A stretch of DNA of 35,024 bases, taken from contig CAJTXC010000003.1 of assembly GCA_910580135.1 (NCBI GenBank), forward strand, positions 1 to 35,024, read 5' to 3'. The stretch's first letter is position 1. Each line of letters begins with the position of its first letter. Positions 22,738-30,630 of this stretch are shown in pieces. A program made the translations under genes and the position numbers. The notes beneath the pieces are model-generated. The model saw only the letters and a program-made list of their open reading frames with translations, made no database searches and was not told where the DNA came from. The stretch is from an uncultured Bacilli bacterium (lineage in GTDB: Bacteria > Bacillota_I > Bacilli_A > RF39 > UBA660).

Positions 22738-23025
22738 ATGAGTAGTATTTCCAAACAATCTAATTTGAATATTAGGTTGGATAGTAATTTAAAAAAAGAG
22801 GCAGAAGAACTATTTAAAAGTTTAGGCCTTAATATGACTAGTGCAATAAACGTTTTTCTAACTCAAAGTGTAAAAGAACAAAAAATTCCATTTGAGATAA
22901 GAAGAAATGTTCCAAGCCGTAAATTAAAGAAAGCACTAAAAGAAACTAAAGAAATTATAAGTGGAAAAAGAAAAGCCAAAACCTATACAAGTACAGAAGA
23001 ATTATTTAAGGATTTAGATAATTGA
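22738..23025 (+). CDS. RelB/DinJ family antitoxin
   Basis: 95 residues. The N-terminal ribbon-helix-helix shows the typical SNLNIRLDSNLKKEAEELFKSLGLNMTSAINVFLTQSV pattern, split here over residues 8-45: a DNA-binding strand, then two helices. The C-terminal half (SRKLKKALKETKEIISGKRKAK) is the flexible toxin-binding tail. It neutralises the YafQ-type RNase encoded directly downstream and represses the operon with it. SD GGAAGGAAGTG. The stop TGA overlaps the toxin start. Confidence 0.93.
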   Translation: MSSISKQSNLNIRLDSNLKKEAEELFKSLGLNMTSAINVFLTQSVKEQKIPFEIRRNVPSRKLKKALKETKEIISGKRKAKTYTSTEELFKDLDN

Positions 23026-23315
23026 AATATAATATAGAAATTACGTCCTTATTTAAAAAAGAGTATAAAAAGATGAAAAGAAGAAATAAGGATATGAGTA
23101 AATTGCAATCGGTTATTAATTCGCTTGCAAATGGGGAGGTTTTGGATAAAAAATATAAGGACCACGCATTAAATAATGATAAAAGATATATAGATTGTAG
23201 AGAATGCCATATTGAACCAAATTGGCTACTAGTTTATAAATATCATGATAAAAAGTTACTGTTATTATTAGTGGAAACAGGAACACATAGTGATTTATTT
23301 AATTGCGTATTTTAA
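23022..23315 (+). CDS. YafQ-type mRNA interferase toxin
   Basis: 97 residues, starting with TTG at 23022 in a TTGA overlap with the antitoxin stop (translational coupling; its own SD is weak). RelE-superfamily fold with the YafQ block DHALNND (catalytic-type His), RYIDCRECHIEPNWLLVYKY and the terminal TGTHSDLF with the conserved His and Asp. These match the residues needed for ribosome-dependent mRNA cleavage in E. coli YafQ, so it is probably active. A terminator follows at once. Confidence 0.93.
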   Translation: MKYNIEITSLFKKEYKKMKRRNKDMSKLQSVINSLANGEVLDKKYKDHALNNDKRYIDCRECHIEPNWLLVYKYHDKKLLLLLVETGTHSDLFNCVF

Positions 23316-23335
23316 GACATTTAATGTCTTTTTTT
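23314..23335 (+). terminator. intrinsic terminator of dinJ-yafQ
   Basis: Stem AAGACAT / ATGTCTT with loop TTA, overlapping the stop and running into seven T. Confidence 0.8.
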
Positions 23336-23372
23336 AATGGAAGAAAAATGATATAATTATTATGGTGATAAC

Positions 23373-25352
23373 ATGGATAAAATAAGAGAAAGAATAAATG
23401 ATTTGATTTTAAAAATAAACCAAGCAAGTTATGAATATTACGTTAATGATAATCCTACTATTACTGACCAAGAGTATGATGATTATTATAACGAGCTATT
23501 AAAACTTGAAAATAAGTATCCAGAGTTAAAAAGAGAAGACTCTCCAACATTAAGAGTTGGAGGCCAAGTAGTAGATAAATTTGAAAAGGTAACGCATGAG
23601 TCGCCAATGCTTTCCTTTGATGATATATTTAACGAAGATGAAATTGTGTTATTTGACGAAAGAATTAGAAAAACATGCCCTAATGCTAGTTACACACTAG
23701 AACCTAAGATGGATGGGTTATCTGGTTCGCTAGTATATGAAAAAGGTGTTTTAGTAAGAGCAGCAACTAGAGGAGATGGACTTATTGGAGAAAACATTAC
23801 GCATAATGTTAAAACAATAAAGTCAGTGCCTTTAAAATTAAGTAAGCCAATTGATATTGAAGTACGTGGCGAAATATACATGAGTAAGAAATCTTTCGAA
23901 AAATGTAATATAGAAAGAAAGCAAAACGGCGAAAACTTATTTGCAAATCCACGTAATGCTGCCGCAGGTTCCGTAAGGCAATTAGATAGTAGTGTTGCAG
24001 CAAAAAGAGGATTGGATTTCATGGCATATTTTTTACCAAATCCAGATAAATATGGTATTAAAACCCAGTCTGAAACAATTGATTTCTTAAAAGAATTAGG
24101 TTTTGCGACTAATCATAAATTAAACGGAATTGCTAAAAACGTAAATGATATAATTAATTACATAGATGACTTATCACAAAAAAGAGATAATTTGCCTTTC
24201 GAGATAGATGGTGTGGTACTTAAAGTAAATAGCTTAGATGATGAAGCAAAGCTTGGATTTACTCAAAGGGTGCCAAGATGGGGTATTGCTTATAAGTTTC
24301 CAGCATTAGAGGTTTTAACTACTTTAAAAGAAATAAAATTTACCGTTGGAAGAACTGGTAAGATAACACCTAATGCTATATTCGATCCAGTTCATGTTGC
24401 GGGCTCAGTAGTATCAAAAGCAACACTGCATAATGAAGATTATTGCATAGATAAGGACGTACGCGTAGGAGATGTTATTTCTATTAGAAAAGCAGGAGAT
24501 GTAATCCCTGAAGTAGTGGAAGTTAAAAAAGAAAGAAGAAAAGGTGATGAAGTGCCTTTTAAGATGACAGAAAATTGTCCAATGTGTGGTTCTTTATTGG
24601 TAAAACAAGACGCTAATTATTTTTGTAGAAATGATTCGTGTCCTGCTAGAGAAATAGAGGGATTGATTCATTTTGCATCTAGAGACACCATGAACATAGA
24701 TGGATTAGGAGAAAGAATTATAGAAGATTTTTATAACATGGAGTTTATTAAAGATATTTCTGATATATATAAGTTAGAAAATCATAAAGAAGATTTAATC
24801 GAACTTGAAGGATTTGGAGATAAAAGTGTTAATAACTTACTTGAAAGTATAGAAAATTCTAAAACTAATTCTTTAGAAAAAGTTTTGTTTGCACTAGGTA
24901 TAAGACACGTTGGTAAAAAAACTGCTAAAATACTAGCAAGAAAATATAAAACAATTGATAATTTAATAAATGCAAGTGAAGAAGAATTAACTAACGTTAA
25001 TGATATTGGTGAGATAATTGCAAAAAGTGTTAAAGCATATTTTTCTGATATTAAAAACATTAATTTAATTAATGAATTAAAAGACTTAGGACTAAATTTT
25101 AAATATATTTCTACTTCAGTAAATGATAAACTGGAAGGACAAACCTTCGTATTAACTGGAACTTTAGAAAAGTATAAAAGAGAAGAATTAACTAAGATTT
25201 TAGAGGATAATGGGGCAAAGGTTACGTCAAGTGTTACTAAAAAAACATCTGGTGTTATTGTAGGAGATAAACCAGGTAGTAAATATGACAAAGCATTAAA
25301 GTTAGGAATTACTATATATAATGAAGAAGATATAGCAAACATCATAAATTAA
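23373..25352 (+). CDS. ligA: NAD-dependent DNA ligase LigA
   Basis: 659 residues, full length for the family. It seals nicks using NAD+ in replication and repair. Domain Ia YYVNDNPTITDQEYD (NMN-binding), adenylation domain with K112 in the KMDG motif (adenylated lysine), EIDGVVLKV, OB fold, zinc finger with C402, C405, C418 and C423, helix-hairpin-helix repeats (residues ~440-580) and a C-terminal BRCT domain (QTFVLTGTLEKYKREE onwards). The residue before KMDG is Pro (EPKMDG), a variant of the usual ELK-x-DG. Extended -10 TGA-TATAAT at 23349-23357; SD GGTGAT. Housekeeping gene. Confidence 0.97.
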   Translation: MDKIRERINDLILKINQASYEYYVNDNPTITDQEYDDYYNELLKLENKYPELKREDSPTLRVGGQVVDKFEKVTHESPMLSFDDIFNEDEIVLFDERIRKTCPNASYTLEPKMDGLSGSLVYEKGVLVRAATRGDGLIGENITHNVKTIKSVPLKLSKPIDIEVRGEIYMSKKSFEKCNIERKQNGENLFANPRNAAAGSVRQLDSSVAAKRGLDFMAYFLPNPDKYGIKTQSETIDFLKELGFATNHKLNGIAKNVNDIINYIDDLSQKRDNLPFEIDGVVLKVNSLDDEAKLGFTQRVPRWGIAYKFPALEVLTTLKEIKFTVGRTGKITPNAIFDPVHVAGSVVSKATLHNEDYCIDKDVRVGDVISIRKAGDVIPEVVEVKKERRKGDEVPFKMTENCPMCGSLLVKQDANYFCRNDSCPAREIEGLIHFASRDTMNIDGLGERIIEDFYNMEFIKDISDIYKLENHKEDLIELEGFGDKSVNNLLESIENSKTNSLEKVLFALGIRHVGKKTAKILARKYKTIDNLINASEEELTNVNDIGEIIAKSVKAYFSDIKNINLINELKDLGLNFKYISTSVNDKLEGQTFVLTGTLEKYKREELTKILEDNGAKVTSSVTKKTSGVIVGDKPGSKYDKALKLGITIYNEEDIANIIN

Positions 25353-25391
25353 TAACTTTAAGGTTATATAAAAAACATTTGCTAGCAAAAC

Positions 25392-25419
25392 TTGACAAAT
25401 TATGAAGTTATGGTAATAT
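25392..25419 (+). promoter_or_regulatory. promoter of the leader upstream of the adenylate-forming enzyme gene
   Basis: -35 TTGACA (25392-25397), 16-bp spacer, extended -10 TGG-TAATAT (25414-25419). Confidence 0.75.
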
Positions 25420-25425
25420 ATTTTC

Positions 25426-25524
25426 ATAAATTTTGTTAATGTTTGCTTGTACAGAAACATTTGTGCAGGCAATTCATAAGAGTTTTGTTTGCAGACAAAA
25501 CTCTTTTTTCTTAAGAAAAAAGAG
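25426..25524 (+). ncRNA. leader RNA with hairpin and intrinsic terminator (attenuator or sRNA)
   Basis: Hairpin 1: TTGCTTGTACA (25443-25453) with TGTGCAGGCAA (25462-25472), 11 pairs including two G-U. Hairpin 2: AAGAGTTTTGT (25478-25488) with ACAAAACTCTT (25495-25505) followed by T to 25509, a strong terminator. The terminator's right arm is also the left half of a perfect 24-bp palindrome (25501-25524, CTCTTTTTTC ... GAAAAAAGAG) that reaches the ribosome-binding site. Two mutually exclusive folds are therefore possible between promoter and gene. No known riboswitch class recognised. Confidence 0.6.
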
Positions 25525-25541
25525 AGTAGGAGGAAAAGAAA

Positions 25542-27518
25542 ATGGAAAATAATAAACTAAACATTAAAAAAACAAAATACAGATATTTTATGGATAATTT
25601 GAAATTATTTCCAATTAATACTATTTTAACTTATACCATTCCAGTACCTAAAGGTGAAGAAAAAAAAGAAGATGAGTTCTTTGATAGAAATTATCCAGAT
25701 GTTAAAATTTCAAATATAAAGTTCAAACATATGGTTGATAAAACAGCTAAAGCGTTAATTGCTATGGGTATTAAAAAGGGAGATATTATAACTATTTGTC
25801 AGAGTAATACACCAGAAATGTTTTATATGGATTATGCTTTAAGTAAAATAGGAGCTATTCCTAACTTTATTTATCCAAATGTTACAGTTAGTGAAATGAA
25901 ACATTATATAGAAGAACTTGATTCTAAATATTTATTTTTTATGGATGTAGAAGAAATAAGAAAGAATGTTAAATCCGTTGCTGATAGTATGGATATCAAG
26001 GTGATTTCAGCTTCCGTTATGGAATCGTTTCCGGATTTATTTAAATATGTAGCTTCTAGAAAGATGCCACAAAAGAACATACCAATAAAAAATGAAATTA
26101 AGTGGAAAGATTTTATAAAAAATGGTAAAGATGCATTAGTTTTGGAAGCGGATTACGTACCAAATAGTGTTTGCGCATATATTCATACGAGTGGTACTTC
26201 AAACGTACCAAAGGCGGTAATGATGACAAATGAAAATGTTAACTGCATACCAAGAAATTATGAACTAGATGGAATAAATTGGAGAGCAGGTAATACAGCT
26301 GTGCAAACGATACCACAATTTGTTTCTTATGGTATAACAACTAATCATTTATATTTTTGTAATAATGTAAATGTCGTTATGATCGCGGAAATGGAACCAA
26401 AAAATTTATACGATCTATTTAAAAAATATAAACCTGAGTATAGTTTTACAACACCTTCTCATGCAAGAGAATTAATAAAACGACCAACTGACATGAGTAA
26501 TGCAGAAATGATTGTATTTGGTGGTGATGGTTTCGATGATGTTGAAAAAGCCATGAATGATTACATAGTGAAAAATGGAGGTAATACAGTGGCATATCAA
26601 GGATATGGATCTACCGAGATGAGTGCAGTAACTATGACAAACGCACCTGGAAGACATAAAATAGGTTCTATTGGTAAATTATCTGGGGAAACAGAAGCTA
26701 TTATTATAGAAGCTGGTAACGATCCTGGAGTTTATAATATAATTAATGAACCTAATAAAATTGGAGAATTATGTCTAACTGGTCCTGGGGTGACGCTAGG
26801 ATATGCTGGAAACAGTAAAGATGAAACAGATAAAGTGTATATAAAACATCCAGATGGTAAAACTTACGTACATATGGGAGATTTTATAAGTAGGGATGAA
26901 GATGGATTTTTCTATTACCACGGAAGAATAAAAAATGTTATAACTAGAAAATCATTTACGTTTTCTCCAGATGAAATAGTTAAAGCAATAATGATGCATC
27001 CTAAAGTAAAGCAGTGTATTGTTGTTCCGAAATATAGTAAAGAAGAGGGAGAAACTCCAAGTGCACATATTGTATTAAAAGATTACGATAATAAGGAACA
27101 AACCTTAAATGAGATTATTGAGCTGGTAAATCAAAACGTACAGGAATTTCATAGGCCAACAGATTATAAAATTAGAAAAGGCATAGCAAGAAATAAGAAT
27201 AATAAAAATGATATTACGGCTTTAAAGATAGAAGATACTGCTATGTTATTTGAGGGTGTAATTAATGCTGATATAATTTCACTTAATGATGGTACTTATG
27301 ATTATGAACTAAACATTGAATATAACCAAAATATGGCCAATTTAAATAGAGATGAACTTATAACACATATTAGTAATCATATACACGAAGTTGCTAATTA
27401 TTTGAAATTTAATGTTGGTAAAATAAAATTTAATGTTCATTATATTTGTGTTGAATATAGTGATCAAGACTTATATAAACAGTTTGAAAATCATTATATT
27501 TTTGTAAAACACTTGTAA
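25542..27518 (+). CDS. AMP-binding (adenylate-forming) acyl-CoA synthetase-like enzyme
   Basis: 658 residues. ANL superfamily: the P-loop is H215-TSGTSNVPK-K224 (usual YTSGTTGxPKG), A5 is AYQGYGSTEMS, A7 is YVHMGDFISRDEDGFFYYHGR and A8 is GRIKNVITRKSFTFSPDEI. It activates a carboxylic acid as acyl-AMP, usually passing it to CoA or a carrier protein. Oddities: the usual Gly before ATP contacts in A8 is missing (TRKSF), the C-terminal catalytic lysine region is RNKNNKNDITALK, and about 90 extra residues follow the ANL fold. The substrate is not predictable; no carrier protein gene is adjacent. SD AGGAGG at 25530-25535; preceded by the leader with terminator. Confidence 0.88.
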   Translation: MENNKLNIKKTKYRYFMDNLKLFPINTILTYTIPVPKGEEKKEDEFFDRNYPDVKISNIKFKHMVDKTAKALIAMGIKKGDIITICQSNTPEMFYMDYALSKIGAIPNFIYPNVTVSEMKHYIEELDSKYLFFMDVEEIRKNVKSVADSMDIKVISASVMESFPDLFKYVASRKMPQKNIPIKNEIKWKDFIKNGKDALVLEADYVPNSVCAYIHTSGTSNVPKAVMMTNENVNCIPRNYELDGINWRAGNTAVQTIPQFVSYGITTNHLYFCNNVNVVMIAEMEPKNLYDLFKKYKPEYSFTTPSHARELIKRPTDMSNAEMIVFGGDGFDDVEKAMNDYIVKNGGNTVAYQGYGSTEMSAVTMTNAPGRHKIGSIGKLSGETEAIIIEAGNDPGVYNIINEPNKIGELCLTGPGVTLGYAGNSKDETDKVYIKHPDGKTYVHMGDFISRDEDGFFYYHGRIKNVITRKSFTFSPDEIVKAIMMHPKVKQCIVVPKYSKEEGETPSAHIVLKDYDNKEQTLNEIIELVNQNVQEFHRPTDYKIRKGIARNKNNKNDITALKIEDTAMLFEGVINADIISLNDGTYDYELNIEYNQNMANLNRDELITHISNHIHEVANYLKFNVGKIKFNVHYICVEYSDQDLYKQFENHYIFVKHL

Positions 27519-27554
27519 AGAAATTTAGTGTTTGTGTAATCTTTTATAAAAGTA

Positions 27555-27563
27555 TGATATAAT
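27555..27563 (+). promoter_or_regulatory. extended -10 promoter
   Basis: TGA-TATAAT 21 bases before the start of the 7-TM gene; no good -35. Confidence 0.5.
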
Positions 27564-27583
27564 TTTTTTGAGGAGATGGTTAT

Positions 27584-28273
27584 ATGAATCCAACAATATT
27601 CTTTTCTGTTTGTAGCTTGTTTTATTGCTTATTTTTAATGTTTACCGTTTTCTCTAAAACTGAAAAAAATAATGCAGAAAACAAAATATTTAAAATTTTA
27701 TTATTAATTAATTTAGGAAGTTTAATTTGTGAATCAGCAGGTATTTTTTTAGGAAGTAATTATAAGAAGTTTGAATTATTGAATGATATAGCACTAAGAC
27801 TTATGTTAGTTTTATATGTTTCGTGGTTTTCAATGTTTATTGTATTCATACTTAATATCTCTAAAAGACGAAATAAATTAAACATAAGAGATAATAAAAT
27901 TATTTTTGTTGTAATGTTACTTGCACAACTTGCGGTTGTATTTTTACCTATTATATATAACACAAATAAAGATGGGGTAATAATATATTCTAGTGGATTA
28001 GCTGTTCAAACTGTTTATTATTATGTTATGGCGTGTGAAATAAGTTGTTTATTTATTATGTTTACACATGCAAAGAAAGTTAAAATTGCGAATTATGCTT
28101 CGTTATTTGCATTAGTGGTTTTATCAACTTTATCAGCTGCTATTCAATCATATTATCCATCGTTACTATTATCAGCATCGACTGAGACTTTTGTTTTATA
28201 TATTGCTTATATAAATACAAAAAAGATGGAAACAATGCGAAAAATAGAAAAAAGTACGATAAGTAGTAAATGA
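27584..28273 (+). CDS. 7-TM membrane protein, sensor-like domain without output domain
   Basis: 229 residues. Seven membrane segments (about 3-22, 36-56, 70-92, 106-126, 138-160, 170-190 and 193-210) with short basic cytosolic loops (ISKRRNKLNIRDNK), then MRKIEKSTISSK and the stop. The layout resembles the N-terminal membrane sensor of histidine kinases or diguanylate cyclases in Bacillota, but the kinase/cyclase part is missing and the next frame does not restore it. It may be an orphan receptor or a truncated sensor. SD GAGGAGATGG. The next small gene follows after 18 bases with a strong SD. Confidence 0.75.
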   Translation: MNPTIFFSVCSLFYCLFLMFTVFSKTEKNNAENKIFKILLLINLGSLICESAGIFLGSNYKKFELLNDIALRLMLVLYVSWFSMFIVFILNISKRRNKLNIRDNKIIFVVMLLAQLAVVFLPIIYNTNKDGVIIYSSGLAVQTVYYYVMACEISCLFIMFTHAKKVKIANYASLFALVVLSTLSAAIQSYYPSLLLSASTETFVLYIAYINTKKMETMRKIEKSTISSK

Positions 28274-28291
28274 TTTTAAGGAGGAATTTAA

Positions 28292-28486
28292 TTGGAACAG
28301 AGTGTTACTAAAACTTTAAGTTTATTTGATAAATTATCTATTAAATATTATGATTATTTATATACTGCTTCAATAGCTAAAGAAGCTGCTACTGGTAAAG
28401 AAAGTAATGGTGGAATCCTAATAGTAGGAATGATAATAGTAATAGTAGGACTTGTTGGTTTTATATTGACTAAGAATAAAAATTAA
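28292..28486 (+). CDS. small membrane protein, 64 residues
   Basis: Starts with TTG at 28292, seven bases after AAGGAGG (28278-28284). An amphipathic N-terminal half (TKTLSLFDKLSIKYYDYLYT), a polar AATGKESNGG hinge, and one C-terminal transmembrane helix (GILIVGMIIVIVGLVGFILT) with a KNKN end. No family recognised. The short distance to the 7-TM gene suggests a shared transcript and possibly a receptor-peptide or sensor-accessory pair (speculative). A terminator follows. Confidence 0.65.
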   Translation: MEQSVTKTLSLFDKLSIKYYDYLYTASIAKEAATGKESNGGILIVGMIIVIVGLVGFILTKNKN

Positions 28487-28491
28487 AAAAG

Positions 28492-28523
28492 AAAGGTGCT
28501 AATGTGAACTGCGCCTTTTGTTT
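28492..28523 (+). terminator. intrinsic terminator after small membrane protein
   Basis: Stem AAAGGTGC (28492-28499) / GCGCCTTT (28511-28518) with one G-U pair, then T G TTT. From here to 28694 I see no convincing gene or RNA. Confidence 0.75.
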
Positions 28524-28694
28524 ATATAAATAGGTATATTATGATTAAAAATAAAGGTAAATATAAGTTGGAGTAAAAATAATGAATTACTTGAATAAAG
28601 TTAATATATTTATTAATAGAGATACTAAAGGTAGTAAACGATTTATTAACCATTAATAAAAATAGAATATTGTCATTTTTTTCCATAAAAAGTG

Positions 28695-28723
28695 TTGACA
28701 AATGTCGATATAAAGAGTAATCT
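28695..28723 (+). promoter_or_regulatory. promoter of leader peptide / six-gene operon
   Basis: -35 TTGACA (28695-28700), 17-bp spacer, -10 TAATCT (28718-28723). Like the dinJ promoter it begins GTGTTGACAAAT and has ATTGTCATT upstream (28669-28677). Confidence 0.6.
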
Positions 28724-28755
28724 ATACTTAAATTATTTAAAAAGTGGTGATTGGT

Positions 28756-28854
28756 ATGAGAAAAGTAAAATCGTTTTTGAATAATAAAAAAATTATTGTT
28801 AGCAAATTTTATTGCTTGCTTTTCTTGTGCTTATTCAGTATAATTGTGTTTTAA
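28756..28854 (+). CDS. 32-residue peptide, possible leader or precursor peptide
   Basis: MRKVKSFLNNKKIIVSKFYC followed by LLFLCLFSIIVF: a basic N terminus and a hydrophobic C-terminal half with two Cys and many Leu/Phe. SD GGTGAT at 28746-28751, and a promoter 30 bases upstream. A Y-shaped terminator begins three bases after the stop and the radical SAM operon starts 86 bases on. It could be a leader peptide for attenuation, a small membrane peptide or, less likely, a peptide substrate of the operon's enzymes. Confidence 0.5.
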   Translation: MRKVKSFLNNKKIIVSKFYCLLFLCLFSIIVF

Positions 28855-28856
28855 CT

Positions 28857-28905
28857 AAAGGCAGTAACTTCTAAGACCATAGGTCTTTAAGGTTGCTGTC
28901 TTTTT
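28857..28905 (+). terminator. Y-shaped intrinsic terminator / possible attenuator
   Basis: Outer stem AAAGGCAGTAACTT (28857-28870) with AGGTTGCTGTCTTT (28890-28903), 14 pairs of which three are G-U. The inner hairpin is AAGACC-ATA-GGTCTT (28873-28887). A T-run follows. I see no clear second promoter between it and the operon. Confidence 0.7.
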
Positions 28906-28940
28906 GTTATACAAAGTAGGATATAAATTAAGGAGGGAAA

Positions 28941-29363
28941 ATGGAACATATCATTATATTGTGGAACTCTGTAAATGATAATTTTGAAGATATAGTTATT
29001 GATTTAGAAAGTGATGGCGTTATAATACAAAATCACATTCGTATTGAATTAGATGATGAGATTGCATCATTTATTAAAGATATCTATAATTATGATGAAT
29101 TACCTGAAAAATGGAGAGTAGATTTGAAAATAGATTATATAGAAAAATTATATAATTCAAGAATAGTAGATATTTTATATGTTTTCACTAGTAAAGATAT
29201 TAAATGCATAAAAAATAAAATTAGATTAAAATATTCGAGAATAATAGACAGATATAAATATGATAATATTATTCATATTACTGATGATAATTTAGAATAT
29301 GTTAAGGCTTTAAACGCTGTTAATAAATATGTTTGTAAAAAAGGAAAGGTTAAGAAGTTATGA
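28941..29363 (+). CDS. hypothetical protein, possible nucleoside-diphosphate-kinase-like fold
   Basis: 140 residues, SD AAGGAGGG at 28931-28938. First gene of the compact operon; its TGA overlaps the next ATG (ATGA). I do not recognise a definite family. The layout (EDIVIDLESDGVIIQNHIRI early, IRLKY near 98, then NIIHITDDNLEYVKALNAV) loosely follows NDP kinases, where a strand-helix-strand, an arginine and the N-x-IHGSDS-x-E motif with the phosphohistidine occur in this order. His112 would be that histidine. This is a weak analogy, but a phosphotransferase would suit the nucleotide-handling neighbours. Confidence 0.65.
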   Translation: MEHIIILWNSVNDNFEDIVIDLESDGVIIQNHIRIELDDEIASFIKDIYNYDELPEKWRVDLKIDYIEKLYNSRIVDILYVFTSKDIKCIKNKIRLKYSRIIDRYKYDNIIHITDDNLEYVKALNAVNKYVCKKGKVKKL

Positions 29364-30625
29364 AAAAGTATTGTTTTATGTGGGTTGATAGTGGATTATC
29401 AACAAAGCCTAGTAAAGTAAATATACCTTATAGATTTGTACATTTGGCTGAAATATCTGATTATGTTACTAGAGAAATAGATGGAAAAGTAGATATATTA
29501 GATTTTGAATTAGAGAAAATTGGATTTGATAAAGTAATAGAAAAAGTTATAGAACAAAAATATTCTGCAGTTGCTTTTTATATAACAAATGAAAATTTAT
29601 CGAATAGTATAAAAATTAATTATTATATAAAAGAAATAATACCTAATTGTAAAACAATAGCATATGGTGATCTCCCACTATATTTACCTAATTTTTTTCT
29701 GAAAACGAACTTTGATGCTATTGTAGATAAACATTGTGATCAAGAAGTAGCTATTTTAGATTTTTTTAAATTTTCAGATAATGAAATTGAATCTAAAGAA
29801 ATGAGAGGTGTATTATCAATAAAAGATAATATATTTATAAAAAACAAAAAGGGAATATATTTACCACCTTCTGAATGGGGATTACCTAATACTAGTTTGA
29901 TTCCGGCTGAAAAATATTTTGAAACACAAAACAAAAGGCAAATTACTATAACAATTTCTAGAGGTTGCCCATATAATTGTCCATATTGTAATGCAGTAAG
30001 TTATTATGGATTGAAGGAAAGAAGAAGACCTATTGCTGATATTATAAATTATATTAATTCAAAAGATTATACATATTATAAATTTTTTGCTCCAAATTTT
30101 ACTTTGAATAAATCCGAAGTAATAAAATTGTGTGATTCTTTAATAAATAATAAAAAGAAAATTAAATGGTCCTGTACCACTAGACCAGATTTATTAGTAG
30201 ATGAAGGTTTAATAAAAAAAATGGCAGAGGCAGGATGTTATAAAATTGCTGTTGGAATAGAATCAATTATCGTGGAAGATTTAGAAAAAATAAACAAAAG
30301 ATATGATTTTCAAAATTTAAATTTAGCTATTGGTCTTTTGAATAAATATAATATAGAATTAAAAGCATTGGTAATGTTTGGAATGAAGGGGCAAAATAAA
30401 GATAATATTTTAAAAACACTTGATTATTTAAGTGAAAAAAAATTAGTAATAAGACCGACAGCGTATACACCTTTTTATAAAATGAATGAAATGATGAGTT
30501 TAGAAGAAATCTCAAAATTTGATAAAAGAACATACTATGAGGGAATTGAAGGTTTGAATTATGGACAATTTTTAAGATTAATTTATGATGTGAAAAATTA
30601 TAAAAACATATTAGATAGGGAGTAA
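29360..30625 (+). CDS. radical SAM protein, B12-binding type architecture
   Basis: 421 residues. Residues ~1-135 look like the Rossmann-type cobalamin-binding domain of B12-dependent radical SAM enzymes (VDILDFELEKIGFDKVIEKV, SAVAFYITNENL, NCKTIAYGDLP), without an obvious DxHxxG base-on motif. The radical SAM core follows, with C203-x3-C207-x2-C210 in SRGCPYNCPYCNAV for the 4Fe-4S cluster, then WSCTTRPDLL and CYKIAVGIES, typical of the Elp3/cyclase-like group. Such enzymes do methylations or ring rearrangements. No RiPP-type SPASM cysteines at the C terminus. ATGA overlap with the previous gene; 5 bases to the next stop-start gap. Confidence 0.9.
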   Translation: MKKYCFMWVDSGLSTKPSKVNIPYRFVHLAEISDYVTREIDGKVDILDFELEKIGFDKVIEKVIEQKYSAVAFYITNENLSNSIKINYYIKEIIPNCKTIAYGDLPLYLPNFFLKTNFDAIVDKHCDQEVAILDFFKFSDNEIESKEMRGVLSIKDNIFIKNKKGIYLPPSEWGLPNTSLIPAEKYFETQNKRQITITISRGCPYNCPYCNAVSYYGLKERRRPIADIINYINSKDYTYYKFFAPNFTLNKSEVIKLCDSLINNKKKIKWSCTTRPDLLVDEGLIKKMAEAGCYKIAVGIESIIVEDLEKINKRYDFQNLNLAIGLLNKYNIELKALVMFGMKGQNKDNILKTLDYLSEKKLVIRPTAYTPFYKMNEMMSLEEISKFDKRTYYEGIEGLNYGQFLRLIYDVKNYKNILDRE

Positions 30626-30630
30626 CATTT

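Noticed and set aside
24782..25345. 187-codon minus-strand frame inside ligA
   Set aside because: It is opposite the conserved HhH/BRCT region of ligA; composition is that of an antisense shadow.
28582..28656. 24-codon ORF MNYLNKVNIFINRDTKGSKR... with a GGAG upstream
   Set aside because: The SD is weak, there is no promoter and no recognisable feature; chance ORFs of this size are frequent at this AT content.
29360..30625. Radical SAM protein as a prokaryotic viperin
   Set aside because: The cluster motif context (SRGCPYNCPYC) and the N-terminal cobalamin-type domain differ from viperins; only the nucleotide-kinase neighbourhood is similar.
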